Positions 15,156-24,078 of a DNA stretch of 36,738 nucleotides are shown piece by piece. The stretch is from Peptococcaceae bacterium UBA7185 (lineage in GTDB: Bacteria > Bacillota > Peptococcia > Peptococcales > Peptococcaceae), in NCBI GenBank assembly GCA_002491065.1, contig DKVF01000099.1, positions 1,736 through 38,473 on the forward strand. Direction: 5' to 3'. The number at the start of each line of letters is the position of its first letter. Position 1 is the first letter of the stretch. The notes beneath the pieces were generated by a model. The model was given only the letters and a program-made list of their open reading frames with translations, had not been told where the DNA came from and searched no databases. Made by a program: the position numbers and the translations under genes.

Positions 15156-15947
15156 ATGGAGCCCATCATTCGTGTAGAAAATTTGAACTGTCAGTCGGGG
15201 AACAGATATTTATTGCGCAATATTACCTGGGAGGTACAGCCGGGCGAAAACTGGGTTGTCTTTGGTCTGAATGGCAGCGGAAAAACAACATTGCTGAGTA
15301 TTATTGCAGGCTATAAAATGCCGACAGAGGGAACATTGGAGGTATTTGGACAGGCTTACAGCGATGAAAATATTTTGCCCATTCGTAAAAAAATCGGTTG
15401 GGTGAGTAGTTCCTATTTTGATAAGTATTATACAAAAGAATCTGCATTGACTATTGTACTGTCTGGTTTATGTGGCACATTGGGCATCGATAGCACAGTA
15501 CAGCCAGACGATTATATTAGGGCAAAGAAGCTTTTAAGAGAATGGAATCTGGATAAAAAATTTGATTTGCCATTTTCCATGTTATCGAAGGGCGAGCGGC
15601 AAAATGTTTTGATTGCCAGAGCACTGATTTCTTCTCCAGAAATTTTAGTCTTGGACGAGCCGGGCACAGGTTTGGATGTGCTGGCACGGGAACAGCTTTT
15701 GCGGAAAATTTCTCGTTTGGCTGAAGGCGGAAATATGACGATGATTTATGTAACGCACTATCCAGAAGAAATTTTATCGCTGTTTGAACAATGCATTATT
15801 TTGCAGCAGGGAAAAATTATAGACTGGGGCAAGTTAACAGAAGTGATGACCAGTGAGCGGCTGAGCCGCGATTTGGGCACAGATGTCGTGATACGCACCT
15901 TGGAGGATGGTCGTCTGGATTTACGGGTGAAGGAAGGGAGGGACTAA
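15156..15947 (+). CDS. ABC transporter ATP-binding protein, YlmA/ModF-like
   Basis: A 263-residue single ABC ATPase domain. Walker A is GLNGSGKTTLLSI near 38-50, the signature is LSKGERQNVLIARAL near 145, Walker B is ILVLDEPGTGLD near 166, and the switch His is in YVTHYPEEIL near 200. The usual Q-loop glutamine is replaced in the IGWVSSSYFDKYY region, a trait shared with the YlmA/ModF-type ATPases, whose membrane partners are generally not linked. No permease or binding protein is encoded nearby. The gene sits between a zinc-ribbon gene and an unrecognised gene with 1-11 base spacing, so the three are almost certainly co-transcribed. Confidence 0.9.
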   Translation: MEPIIRVENLNCQSGNRYLLRNITWEVQPGENWVVFGLNGSGKTTLLSIIAGYKMPTEGTLEVFGQAYSDENILPIRKKIGWVSSSYFDKYYTKESALTIVLSGLCGTLGIDSTVQPDDYIRAKKLLREWNLDKKFDLPFSMLSKGERQNVLIARALISSPEILVLDEPGTGLDVLAREQLLRKISRLAEGGNMTMIYVTHYPEEILSLFEQCIILQQGKIIDWGKLTEVMTSERLSRDLGTDVVIRTLEDGRLDLRVKEGRD

Positions 15948-15948
15948 A

Positions 15949-16878
15949 ATGGTTGCAATTCGAGATTTGAAATGTAGTATGGATATTGCGGAAATGGCGG
16001 CACTGGGTAAATTTGAGGAGGAGTTTATTGTTTACGGCTGTTGCTATATGGAATATGGCAAGAAAATGTACCGTGTTAGTACGCAAGTATTGGATATATA
16101 CCGTTTCCGTGAGCGCTGTCTGGAACGAGGAATTCAGCCCGGTCCGGTTGTGAGTCTTTTGAATCGTGTTTTGGTCCCCTCGGGCATGCAGGATAGCTAT
16201 CTCCTTCAAACGAAAATTCAGTTGGCGAAAAAAATGCAGGGCATGTATTCTCAGGAATTTTTGCAGAAGCTGACAGAACTTGCCGCCTGTGAGAATCATG
16301 ACGGAGCGGCGGATATATTTTATGAATTGCAGCAGAAGATGATTGGCTGCTTTGACAGAGAGACGATACAGCTGGTTGAGGGCTTGATGATATACGCTTA
16401 TCAGCAAAAAAAATTGAAATGGGCGACATATCAGGAGCTTCGCCGATGGGTGAATTATCTGTACAGCCAGATGGAAGACGACGTTGTCATAAAGAAAAAT
16501 TTCCAGCGCACGTTTTTTGGCTTGGCTTATTATAATGGGCAGCAGAAGCTCTGCTATTATGTGAATGCCCAGGAAAGCGATGTATATAAAAAGCGGGAAA
16601 CGTTGATGGGTCAGGGAATTTTGACAACGCCCATTGTGCAGAAGACCTATTACTATACGCAACAGCCTGATTTGCGCGCGGTGAAAGTATCGTTTAAACA
16701 GCAAGTAGCACAGTGGATGGATGAAGAATACTGGCACTACATTGAAAGGATTAATCAAACAACTGCGGCCATTCCGGCGGAAATGCATCAAGAATTGCTG
16801 AGAGAAGTGGAGCAGACAGGCACAGATGCAGAAAAAGAATATTTTCAGATGTACTGCTGCATGTGGCAATTGAAGTAG
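15949..16878 (+). CDS. Unrecognised 309-residue protein of the zinc-ribbon/ABC operon
   Basis: This soluble, mostly helical protein matches no family I know. It starts MVAIRDLKCSMDIAEMAALG one base after the ATPase stop and has many aromatic residues (YYTQQPDL, EEYWHYIERI), several scattered Cys and no membrane segment. The centre (about 90-170) is rich in charged helices and the end is CCMWQLK. Its coupling to the ATPase suggests a joint role, perhaps as a partner protein in place of a permease; this is inference only. A good terminator follows at 16898-16951. Confidence 0.75.
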   Translation: MVAIRDLKCSMDIAEMAALGKFEEEFIVYGCCYMEYGKKMYRVSTQVLDIYRFRERCLERGIQPGPVVSLLNRVLVPSGMQDSYLLQTKIQLAKKMQGMYSQEFLQKLTELAACENHDGAADIFYELQQKMIGCFDRETIQLVEGLMIYAYQQKKLKWATYQELRRWVNYLYSQMEDDVVIKKNFQRTFFGLAYYNGQQKLCYYVNAQESDVYKKRETLMGQGILTTPIVQKTYYYTQQPDLRAVKVSFKQQVAQWMDEEYWHYIERINQTTAAIPAEMHQELLREVEQTGTDAEKEYFQMYCCMWQLK

Positions 16879-16897
16879 CGGCAGTCCTTCATGGAGT

Positions 16898-16951
16898 AAG
16901 AGGATAGCGTCCCGTGTTTTATTGGGAGTGCAGCTATCCTCTTTGTTTTTT
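16898..16951 (+). terminator. Terminator of the zinc-ribbon/ABC operon
   Basis: AAGAGGATAGC (16898-16908) is exactly complementary to 16933-16943, and a T-rich run follows. The stop codon of the reverse-strand lysR remnant lies within the 3' arm. Confidence 0.75.
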
Positions 16952-17445
16952 GATAATCAAATCATCGGTAAAATTGCGCAGCTCTGTCAGGAAATACGCT
17001 GTATTTTTTGAGAAAACGGTGCCTTTCTTTTTTAGAATTCCGAAGTGTATGATGGCATTTTCCCGTAAAGGAACAATTTTTAATCCCTCTACATAGTTAA
17101 GTGGATAATCTTCTACTTCAAATTGCACCGAAATAGAAACAGCGAGACCTTGCAGCAGTTTTTCTTTGAAAAGACTAAAATTGGATTCTGTCGTTTTAAC
17201 GGCATCCAGATTACAGATATCGGTGAGGAAATGATTTCCCCAATCAAAGGTTTTATGGGAAAGGTAATCACACAGAGGATACTTGACAATCTTTTTTAAG
17301 GTTGTAGAGCTGAACTTTGTAAAGTCGTATTCTGGGCTGGCCATAACCACATGTTTTCCTTGAAATAGCGGCTCGAACAACAAATCATCAAATAATTTGC
17401 CGACATAGTTTCCGTTGTAGGATGTGCGAAAAATAAGCGCAATTA
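16934..17445 (-). pseudogene. LysR regulator remnant, C-terminal half only
   Basis: The frame encodes about 170 residues that align with the second half of the LysR regulator at 9678-10619. Shared landmarks are LLFEPLFQGKHVVMA, LKKIVKYPLCDY and LTELRNF. The helix-turn-helix, linker and first half of the effector domain (about 150 residues) are missing. Similarity stops near 17443, where sequence homologous to the inside of the AlkP-type gene begins on the other strand. The ATG at 17452 lies past the homology break and has no ribosome-binding site. It cannot bind DNA as a LysR protein and is probably not expressed. Confidence 0.85.
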
Positions 17446-19377
17446 CCTGCAATTAAAGAATATGTAAAGCGTGGAGCTTGTCGTGAGGATTTGGTAATGT
17501 TAGGTGCAGTACCGACCATTACACCTCCAATGTGGACCACAATGGCAACAGGGGCGTATCCTGCTACCCATGGAATTACCTGTTTCTGGAACAGTGATCC
17601 AGTTGATAAAAGTAAATTGATTTATTCATTGGATTCCACGATGTGCAAAGCCGAAGCAGTTTGGAATGCCACCGCGGAAGCAGGATTGCGCACATTGGTA
17701 TGGCATTGGCCGGGATCCAGCTGGCCGCCAACCTCTGACAGCCCAAACCTGCATGTAGTCGATGGGACACAGCCTGGTTTTATCAATTTTGGTGTGGCTT
17801 TGAGAGAGGATGAAGTATTGATCATCGCGGACAAGCGAGTGGATGAATTGAAATTCATCCCATCCGGCGGTCATGCAAATATTGGAGCAGGCTGTCTCAT
17901 TTCTGACGTAGACGTAAAAGAGGCAAGCACTGGAGCAGAAGTAGCAAAAAGCAGCTGTGAGGATGCCACTGCCAGCATTACTAATGTCATGTTGGAATTG
18001 GAGGATGGAGAATATTCTCTGGAGTTAATGCCTTATGACGCTGTCAATTCTCCACTGAAGCCGGCTCAGGGCTGGGCAAACGCACCAGAAGGTGCACTGG
18101 AATTTACTGTGCTGCTCTCTAAGGGATATCTACATCGCCCATGTTTGCTGTTGCAGGATGTCGAAGGAAACTATTATGTAGAGATGTATAAAAATAAAAA
18201 AGATGAGAAACCAATGGTGACCCTGAAAAATGGGGAATTATCTGATCCAGTTGTAGACGATATTGTCAAAGAAGACGGCGAACGAATTAAATGTTTCAGA
18301 CCATATAAGTTTGTTTATATCAACGAAGAGGGCAGTTCCTTGAATTTCTGGGCAGGTCGTGCCTTTGAATGCGATAATGATGTGGTATGGCATCCCAAAT
18401 CTTTGTATAAAGATATTATTGAAAATGTTGGTTACTTTATGACAGCTTCCAGTTTAGGTGGTATTGTTCCATTTTTTACGGGCGCATTGATGCTGCCTAC
18501 ATGGGAACGTTACAATGACTGGCAGGCAAATAGTCTGAATTATTTGATGGAAGAAGATCGCTATGATGTGATTTTCACGCATTTACACAATGTAGATGGC
18601 ATGGGCCACAATATCTGGCCCCATTGTGAAGTTAATAAACACACAAAAGCGGAGGATGTAGAGCAAAATAGAGAATATATGGCGGAGGTTTACCGTCAGA
18701 CAGACCGTTATTTGGCTAAATTCTTACCATGGCTGGATAAAGGCTGGACCATTATTATCACATCAGATCATGGTTTGATTGTGGACTCGGAAGAGGAAGC
18801 GGTACTGATGGGCGATCCTTACGGTGTAAATGCTAAAATTATGAATGAACTGGGCTTCACTGCTCTGAAGAAAGATGAAAATGGTAACAATCTAAAAGAA
18901 ATTGACTGGAGTCACACAAAAGCGATTGCGGTTAGAACTTGCCATATTTATCTGAATCTCAAGGGAAGAGATCCCTATGGCATCGTAGAACCGGAGGACC
19001 GCTATAAAGTAGAAGAAGAAATTATTGACGCGCTGTATAACTATCGGGATCCTAATTCTGGCCGCAGAATTATTGCATTGGCACTGCGCAACAAGGATGC
19101 TCTGCTGTTAGGTGCGTCCGGTCCGGAATTTGGTGATATTGTATACTGGTTAGAGGAAGGTTTCCATCGTGTGCATGGAGATTCTCTGAGTACCCACCTG
19201 GGTGTAGCGAATACTTCTGTATCTCCCATTTTCATTGCTGCTGGAGAAGGCATTAAACCGGGATATACGGAACGTGTCATTCGTGAAGTGGACTTGGCGC
19301 CAACAATTGCGACATTGCTGGGCGTGAGAATGCCTGCACAGTGCGAAGGCGCACCGGTATATCAGATTATTGAATAG
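17446..19377 (+). pseudogene. AlkP-superfamily phosphohydrolase paralogue, N terminus deleted
   Basis: About 643 codons align along their length with the protein at 10775-12811, starting at PAIKEYVKRGACREDL, the equivalent of residue 29. The first strand with the metal Asp (D12 of the intact copy) is absent. The nucleophile segment PTITPPMWTTM, HNVDGMGH and TSDHGL remain, but the C-terminal metal segment MDHGGHH is replaced by LGVAN (19198-19212), so one ligand of each metal site is gone. There is no normal start or promoter; TTG 17491 or ATG 17497 could be used only weakly. The rest of the frame is open, so the truncation may be recent or the product may be retained as a pseudoenzyme. Confidence 0.82.
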
Positions 19378-19448
19378 AATTTGCGGAGAGAAAATGTAAT
19401 ATTTTGTTCCCTCCTTGCATGATACTTTTTATCGAAAAATTAAAAAGG

Positions 19449-19556
19449 AAAATGGCTTGAGGCCTGTGTTTTATACGGAGCTGCGTTGGTTGGATGAAAA
19501 ATCGAACGAACAGAGAGGTGGTACCGTTTACAGGCTTCAGGTCATTTTCTTTTTTT
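19449..19556 (+). terminator. Long terminator hairpin with a T-box-like core in its loop
   Basis: The arms at 19449-19467 and 19530-19548 pair over 19 positions (three G-U) and end in a T run. Within the loop, GAACAGAGAGGTGGTACCG (19508-19526) matches the conserved T-box antiterminator core that contacts the tRNA acceptor end. No stem I or specifier loop is obvious upstream, and the following gene is an EcsC-family protein, not an amino-acid gene. It may serve only as the terminator of the AlkP-type remnant, or be the relic of a T-box leader. Confidence 0.5.
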
Positions 19557-19727
19557 ATGGGAATTTCTATTCGTTGCAATTAAGTAAAATATAGCTTACA
19601 TTTTTTCGAGTTAGAGAACAGATGGTGAAAACTATTCGTGTGACAGGCAGGAGAAGTTCCAGTTTTTCTGGAACTATGCTATAGAGAGATTGTTGCGATG
19701 CGAAACGATGCAGAAAGGGGCAACAAA

Positions 19728-20555
19728 ATGGAGCGGGCGATTGAGAAAAATCTGAAAAAAATACAGAGAAAAGAAGAAAAGCTACTGCAAAAAAATGGCG
19801 GAGGGCTTTTGAAGCCGTTGACCGATAAGGTGGAGGAAAAAATTCCCGACGGCTTATATGAAAAGTTGCAGCAGGCCTTCTATTTAGGTTTTAAGATTGT
19901 CTTTGAAAAGGGCAATTCCATTATCGAAAAGACCTATGATCGGGAGCAGTTGGAATTGACGCACCGCGTTTATGACGAGTCCTTTAAGCAATTGAGTCCC
20001 AAAAAGGGGCTGAAGGCGCTGAATAAACTGGCCAATCACGGCAATTGGCGTAATCTGGGGATTACTGCCCTGGAGGGAACGGGCTTAGGCTTGTTGGGAA
20101 TTGGCTTGCCGGATATTCCGGTGTTTATTGGCGTTGTGTTGAAAAGTGTTTATGAAATCGCGTTGAGTTATGGCTATGACTACCGGAAAGAGGATGAACA
20201 GTATTTTATTTTGAAGTTATTGGAGGGCGCTCTGGCTACAGCGGAAGAACGGGAGGCCTGCAATGAACAGGTGGATAAGCTGATTGGGTTTTTCACAAGC
20301 GATGTGGCCATTGGCTATGATTTGGATTTGCAGCTGCGAAAAACGGCAGATTGTTTTGCAACAGATATGTTGTGCATCAAGTTTATTCAAGGGCTCCCGC
20401 TGGTGGGCATCATCGGAGGACCGTCCAATGTGTTTTACTGCAAAAAAATCAGTGATTATGCACGCTTAAAATATCAGAAGCGGTACTTATTGCAGAAAGA
20501 ACAGCAGGGAAAATCACAGAAAACAGGAAAGGCACAGATAGAGCCTTGGGGATAA
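19728..20555 (+). CDS. EcsC-family protein
   Basis: A 275-residue protein. After a charged N-terminal helix the family pattern appears: GLLKPLTDKVEEKIPDGLYEKLQ, then AFYLGFKIVFEKG, a Gly-rich hydrophobic stretch (TALEGTGLGLLGIGLPDIPVFIGVV near 118-142) and a C-terminal GLPLVGIIGGPSN segment. EcsC proteins are widespread in Firmicutes and named after the third gene of the Bacillus ecs ABC operon, but their biochemical role is unknown. There are no ABC genes here. The ATG at 19728 is preceded by AAAGGGG; an upstream in-frame ATG at 19698 lacks a site. The 150 bases before it show nothing else. Confidence 0.85.
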   Translation: MERAIEKNLKKIQRKEEKLLQKNGGGLLKPLTDKVEEKIPDGLYEKLQQAFYLGFKIVFEKGNSIIEKTYDREQLELTHRVYDESFKQLSPKKGLKALNKLANHGNWRNLGITALEGTGLGLLGIGLPDIPVFIGVVLKSVYEIALSYGYDYRKEDEQYFILKLLEGALATAEEREACNEQVDKLIGFFTSDVAIGYDLDLQLRKTADCFATDMLCIKFIQGLPLVGIIGGPSNVFYCKKISDYARLKYQKRYLLQKEQQGKSQKTGKAQIEPWG

Positions 20556-20831
20556 GCTAAATGAAATATACAATTCAGCCCATCGTGTGGTAAGCTATTG
20601 GAAAAACGGGAAGCGAAACAGATCTGTGCCACCAATTGTATTCAACACAGGCAGGGATGAAAAGAAAAATAACTACAAAATGCTGGCAGAGGGGGTTGAC
20701 AAAAGTTATAATAAAATCGTTGCTATCTATATAAATTTTTTAGAGAAACTATAGCAACAAAAAAATAGAAAACAAAGGTTTTCTGTTTAAAGTTTAAAAA
20801 GGAAAAGAATGTATGGAGGATGAACGAAGCA
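20556..20831 (+). promoter_or_regulatory. ackA upstream region with a hairpin
   Basis: This gap of about 275 bases has no gene. GTTGCTAT (20719-20726) pairs with ATAGCAAC (20751-20758) around a 24-base loop. A TTGACA (20696-20701) and a TATAAT (20707-20712) are present, but they are too close together to be one promoter. The ackA ribosome-binding site GGAGG is at 20815-20819. Confidence 0.4.
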
Positions 20832-22028
20832 ATGATTATTTTGGTAATTAACAGCGGCAGTTCTTCGTTGAAATTTCAGCTGCTGAACATGGACGATGAA
20901 TCAGTAATGGCACAGGGTCAGGTAGAAAAAATCGGTCTACATGACGGTATTTTCACCATCAAAGCCGGCGGGCTGAAAAATAAAAAGGAAATGGCAATTC
21001 CAGACCATCAGGTTGCTATGGAATTGGTACTGGATGGTCTGTTGGAAACAAAAGAGGCCGGTTTGAAATCTCTGGATGAAATTGATGCCATCGGCCATCG
21101 CATTGTGCAGGGCGGCGATACCTTCAGCAAGGCAGTGCTGGTGGACGATGCGGTATATAATAAAATTGAAGAATACGGCGCTATGGCTCCACTGCATAAC
21201 CCAGCTCACTTGAAAGGAATTGATGCCTGCTCTAAGGTTATGCCGGGCAAACCGCAGGTAGTAGTATTTGATACGGCTTTCCATCAGACGATGAGTCCGG
21301 TAGCGTATACATATGGCTTGCCGAAGGAATATGCAGGAAAGCACAGAATTCGCCGTTACGGAGCGCATGGAACCTCTCACAAATATGTTTCCCGTCGGGT
21401 GGCTGAATTGATGGGGAAACCGGTGGAGGATTTGAAAATCATTACCTGTCATTTGGGTAATGGCTCCAGCATTTCTGCAATCAAAAACGGTAAGGTGGTA
21501 GATACTTCTATGGGCTTTACGCCTCATGAAGGCTTGCTTATGGGTACCCGCTGCGGGGATATTGATGCAACCGCTGTGCTGTATCTGATGAAGCATGAGG
21601 GCTTTGATCCTGAGCGTATGGACCATATGCTGAATAAGGAATCGGGACTTTTAGGGGTTTCCGGTGTGTCCAGCGATTTCCGCGAACTGGATGAAGCCAT
21701 TGCGCAAGGCAATCAGGATGCCAAGCTGGCCAGAGATATTTTTATTTATCGCGTGAAGAAATATATCGGCAGTTATATTGCAGCGATGAATGGCGTGGAT
21801 GCCATCGTGTTTACAGCGGGAATTGGCGAAAATGGTCCGGATGTGCGTGAAGAAATTTGCGCAGATATGGATTATCTGGGCATTGCCATTGATGCAGAGA
21901 AAAATAATGTACGGGGCAAAGAAGTCAATATCAGTGCAGAAGGGTCTCGCGTGCAGGTGTGGATTGTGCCTACCAATGAAGAATTGGCCATTGCAGAGGA
22001 AACCATTGAAGCTGCTTTTGGAAACTAA
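20832..22028 (+). CDS. ackA: Acetate kinase
   Basis: A 398-residue AckA that makes ATP and acetate from acetyl phosphate in the cytosol. Motifs are LVINSGSSSLKFQL at the N terminus, GHRIVQGG, FDTAFHQTM, RYGAHGTSHKYVS, HLGNGSSI, the catalytic-loop segment MGFTPHEGLLMGTRCGDID and AGIGENGPDVRE. The ATG at 20832 gives the usual length and N terminus; the ATG at 20820 directly abuts GGAGG and would add MNEA. Followed by pta 63 bases downstream, this is the standard acetate-forming energy module of fermenters. Confidence 0.98.
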   Translation: MIILVINSGSSSLKFQLLNMDDESVMAQGQVEKIGLHDGIFTIKAGGLKNKKEMAIPDHQVAMELVLDGLLETKEAGLKSLDEIDAIGHRIVQGGDTFSKAVLVDDAVYNKIEEYGAMAPLHNPAHLKGIDACSKVMPGKPQVVVFDTAFHQTMSPVAYTYGLPKEYAGKHRIRRYGAHGTSHKYVSRRVAELMGKPVEDLKIITCHLGNGSSISAIKNGKVVDTSMGFTPHEGLLMGTRCGDIDATAVLYLMKHEGFDPERMDHMLNKESGLLGVSGVSSDFRELDEAIAQGNQDAKLARDIFIYRVKKYIGSYIAAMNGVDAIVFTAGIGENGPDVREEICADMDYLGIAIDAEKNNVRGKEVNISAEGSRVQVWIVPTNEELAIAEETIEAAFGN

Positions 22029-22091
22029 AATAGAGCAAACGATGAAATTAATACCATAGAGTATGGATCAGAACAGTGGGGAGGCGGTTGT

Positions 22092-23084
22092 ATGGATTTA
22101 TTGGCAGGATTTAAAGAGAAAGCAAAGGCAAACAAACGGCGGATTGTGTTACCGGAAGGTACAGAGGTACGTACACTGAAGGGCGCCGCTATTGCCGCAG
22201 CAGAGGGGCTGGCAGAGCCTATCCTGTTAGGTGAGGAAGAGGCAATTCGCAAAGTAGCAGCAGAAGAAGGCGTGGCATTGGACGGGCTGACAATTGTGGA
22301 TATTGCCAGCAGCGAGCATTTGCCTGCTTTCGCCCAATTATTTTACGAATTGCGCAAACATAAAGGCATGACATTGGAAAAGGCAGAACAAACTGTGCGC
22401 AACCCCTTATATTTTGGTAACTTGATGCTGATGCAAGGTATGGCGGACGGAATGTTGGCCGGTGCAGATAATACTACCGGCGATGTACTGCGTGCTGCGT
22501 TGCAGACGGTGAAAACCAAACCGGGAATTAAAACGGTGTCAGGCGCTTTCGTGATGATTGTGCCGGATCACTCCTATGGAGACGATGGCGTTTTCATTTT
22601 CGGCGACTGTGCGGTAAATCCCAATCCTGACAGCCAGCAATTGGCGGACATCACCATCAGCTGTGCAGAGACAAAGCGCAGCCTGATTGGGGGCGAGGCC
22701 AATGTAGCCATGCTGTCCTTCTCCACAAAAGGTTCTGCCAAGCATGAAAATGTTGACAAGGTGACAGAGGCTTTGGCACTGGTAAAAGAGAAGCAGCCGG
22801 ATTTGGCAGTGGACGGTGAATTGCAGCTGGATGCTGCTGTTGTACCGTCTGTAGCGGCGAAAAAGGCGCCTGGCAGCGATGTGGCAGGGCATGCAAATGT
22901 ACTGGTGTTCCCCGATTTACAGGCTGGCAATATTGGTTATAAGCTGGTGCAGCGTTTTGCCAATGCAACGGCCATTGGCCCCATTTTGCAGGGCATGGCG
23001 AAGCCGGTGAATGACTTGTCCCGTGGATGCAGTGTGCAGGATGTAGTGGATATGATTGCTATTACTGCGTTACAGTGTGAATAA
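22092..23084 (+). CDS. pta: Phosphate acetyltransferase
   Basis: A 330-residue short-form (class I) Pta converting acetyl-CoA and phosphate to acetyl phosphate, the substrate of AckA. Recognisable segments are RRIVLPEGTEVRTLKGAA near 17, GMADGMLAGADNTTGDVLRA near 115-135, TVSGAFVMIVP and FGDCAVNPNPDSQQLADI near 170, and the C-terminal AGNIGYKLVQRFANATAIGPILQG. GAGGCGG precedes the ATG. It forms an operon with ackA and is closed by a strong terminator. Confidence 0.98.
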   Translation: MDLLAGFKEKAKANKRRIVLPEGTEVRTLKGAAIAAAEGLAEPILLGEEEAIRKVAAEEGVALDGLTIVDIASSEHLPAFAQLFYELRKHKGMTLEKAEQTVRNPLYFGNLMLMQGMADGMLAGADNTTGDVLRAALQTVKTKPGIKTVSGAFVMIVPDHSYGDDGVFIFGDCAVNPNPDSQQLADITISCAETKRSLIGGEANVAMLSFSTKGSAKHENVDKVTEALALVKEKQPDLAVDGELQLDAAVVPSVAAKKAPGSDVAGHANVLVFPDLQAGNIGYKLVQRFANATAIGPILQGMAKPVNDLSRGCSVQDVVDMIAITALQCE

Positions 23085-23106
23085 GAGAAAAGAATAAACT
23101 GATCGC

Positions 23107-23164
23107 AAAAAGAGAGAGCTGTGCGGAGTTCCTAACGGATGATGACGCAGCTCTCTCTTTTTGA
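23107..23164 (+). terminator. Terminator of ackA-pta
   Basis: AAAAAGAGAGAGCTG (23107-23121) pairs perfectly with CAGCTCTCTCTTTTT (23148-23162), giving a 15-bp stem that ends in a T run. Confidence 0.9.
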
Positions 23165-23208
23165 CTGGAAAATAGGCGTATAGACTGTAATTCAAAATGA
23201 TAAAGTGC

Positions 23209-23781
23209 TTAGATGGGATATTGCCGGTTATCAATTTCCTGCAGTTTGGTCAGAATCCCTTGAAAATCCTGTTTGGTTTCTTCTAATTTACTGGGATCGC
23301 GTAAGATGGCCGAGGGATGATAGATGGCAGTCATCCAGTAGCCCTTGCGGCAAACCCAGCTACCGTGCTGTGTTGTGATTTTAAATCTTGGATCAATCAG
23401 TCGCTGGGCGGCGATACGGCCCAAACAAACGATGACGGGCGGCTTGAGCAGTGCAGTTTCGCAACGCAAAAAAGGCAGGCAGGCTTGCTGTTCTTCCGGC
23501 AGGGGATCCCGATTGGCTGGCGGATGGCATTTGATGACATTGGTGATATAGATATCCTGCCGTTTTAGTTCTGCTGACGCCAGCAAGACATCTAAGATAC
23601 GGCCTGCCGGACCTACAAAGGGAATCCCCTGCTGGTCTTCCTGTGCACCGGGCGCTTCTGCGACGAGCATAATGCGGGCAGTGTGACTGCCTTGTCCCAT
23701 GACAGGCTGTTTGCGGCTTTGGCACAGTGAACAGCGGCGGCATTGGTGCAGCATAATATTGATTTCTTCCCAGGTATACAT
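23209..23781 (-). CDS. Family 4 uracil-DNA glycosylase (iron-sulfur)
   Basis: A 190-residue UDG4 that excises uracil from DNA. Motif A is VAEAPGAQEDQQGIPFVGPAGRILD near 40-64 and motif B is HPSAILRD near 155. The [4Fe-4S] cysteines are probably those of CRRCSLC near 14-20, KCHPP near 84 and QQACLPF near 101. Family 4 enzymes are common in thermophiles and anaerobes. It is monocistronic and convergent with ackA-pta. The region upstream (23782-24078) is AT-rich and holds the divergent promoters but no gene. Confidence 0.93.
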   Translation of the reverse strand: MYTWEEINIMLHQCRRCSLCQSRKQPVMGQGSHTARIMLVAEAPGAQEDQQGIPFVGPAGRILDVLLASAELKRQDIYITNVIKCHPPANRDPLPEEQQACLPFLRCETALLKPPVIVCLGRIAAQRLIDPRFKITTQHGSWVCRKGYWMTAIYHPSAILRDPSKLEETKQDFQGILTKLQEIDNRQYPI

Positions 23782-24078
23782 AGGAATCCTCCTGACACAA
23801 TGAGATTTGGTATAAAAGGACTGGTTGGAAACGAGACTTCTACTATAATTTTATCGTAATCAAAAGTCAGTTATTGCGCAAGAGAAAGGCACCTGAAAGA
23901 TGGTGTAAATTTATGCGTCATTCTCAAAAGACACCGGCAGAAAGGGATATAAACGAAACCGTTACCGCGAAGAAAAGCTTATTTTAAAGAAAACGCATGG
24001 ATAAAAGGGTTTTTTTGAGCCAAAATGGAAAAAATCAAACAGAAGTGATTGAAATTACAGGAGAAGGTGAAAAACAGA

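Noticed and set aside
20696..20712. TTGACA and TATAAT upstream of ackA as one promoter
   Set aside because: They are only five bases apart, so they cannot be the -35 and -10 of the same promoter.
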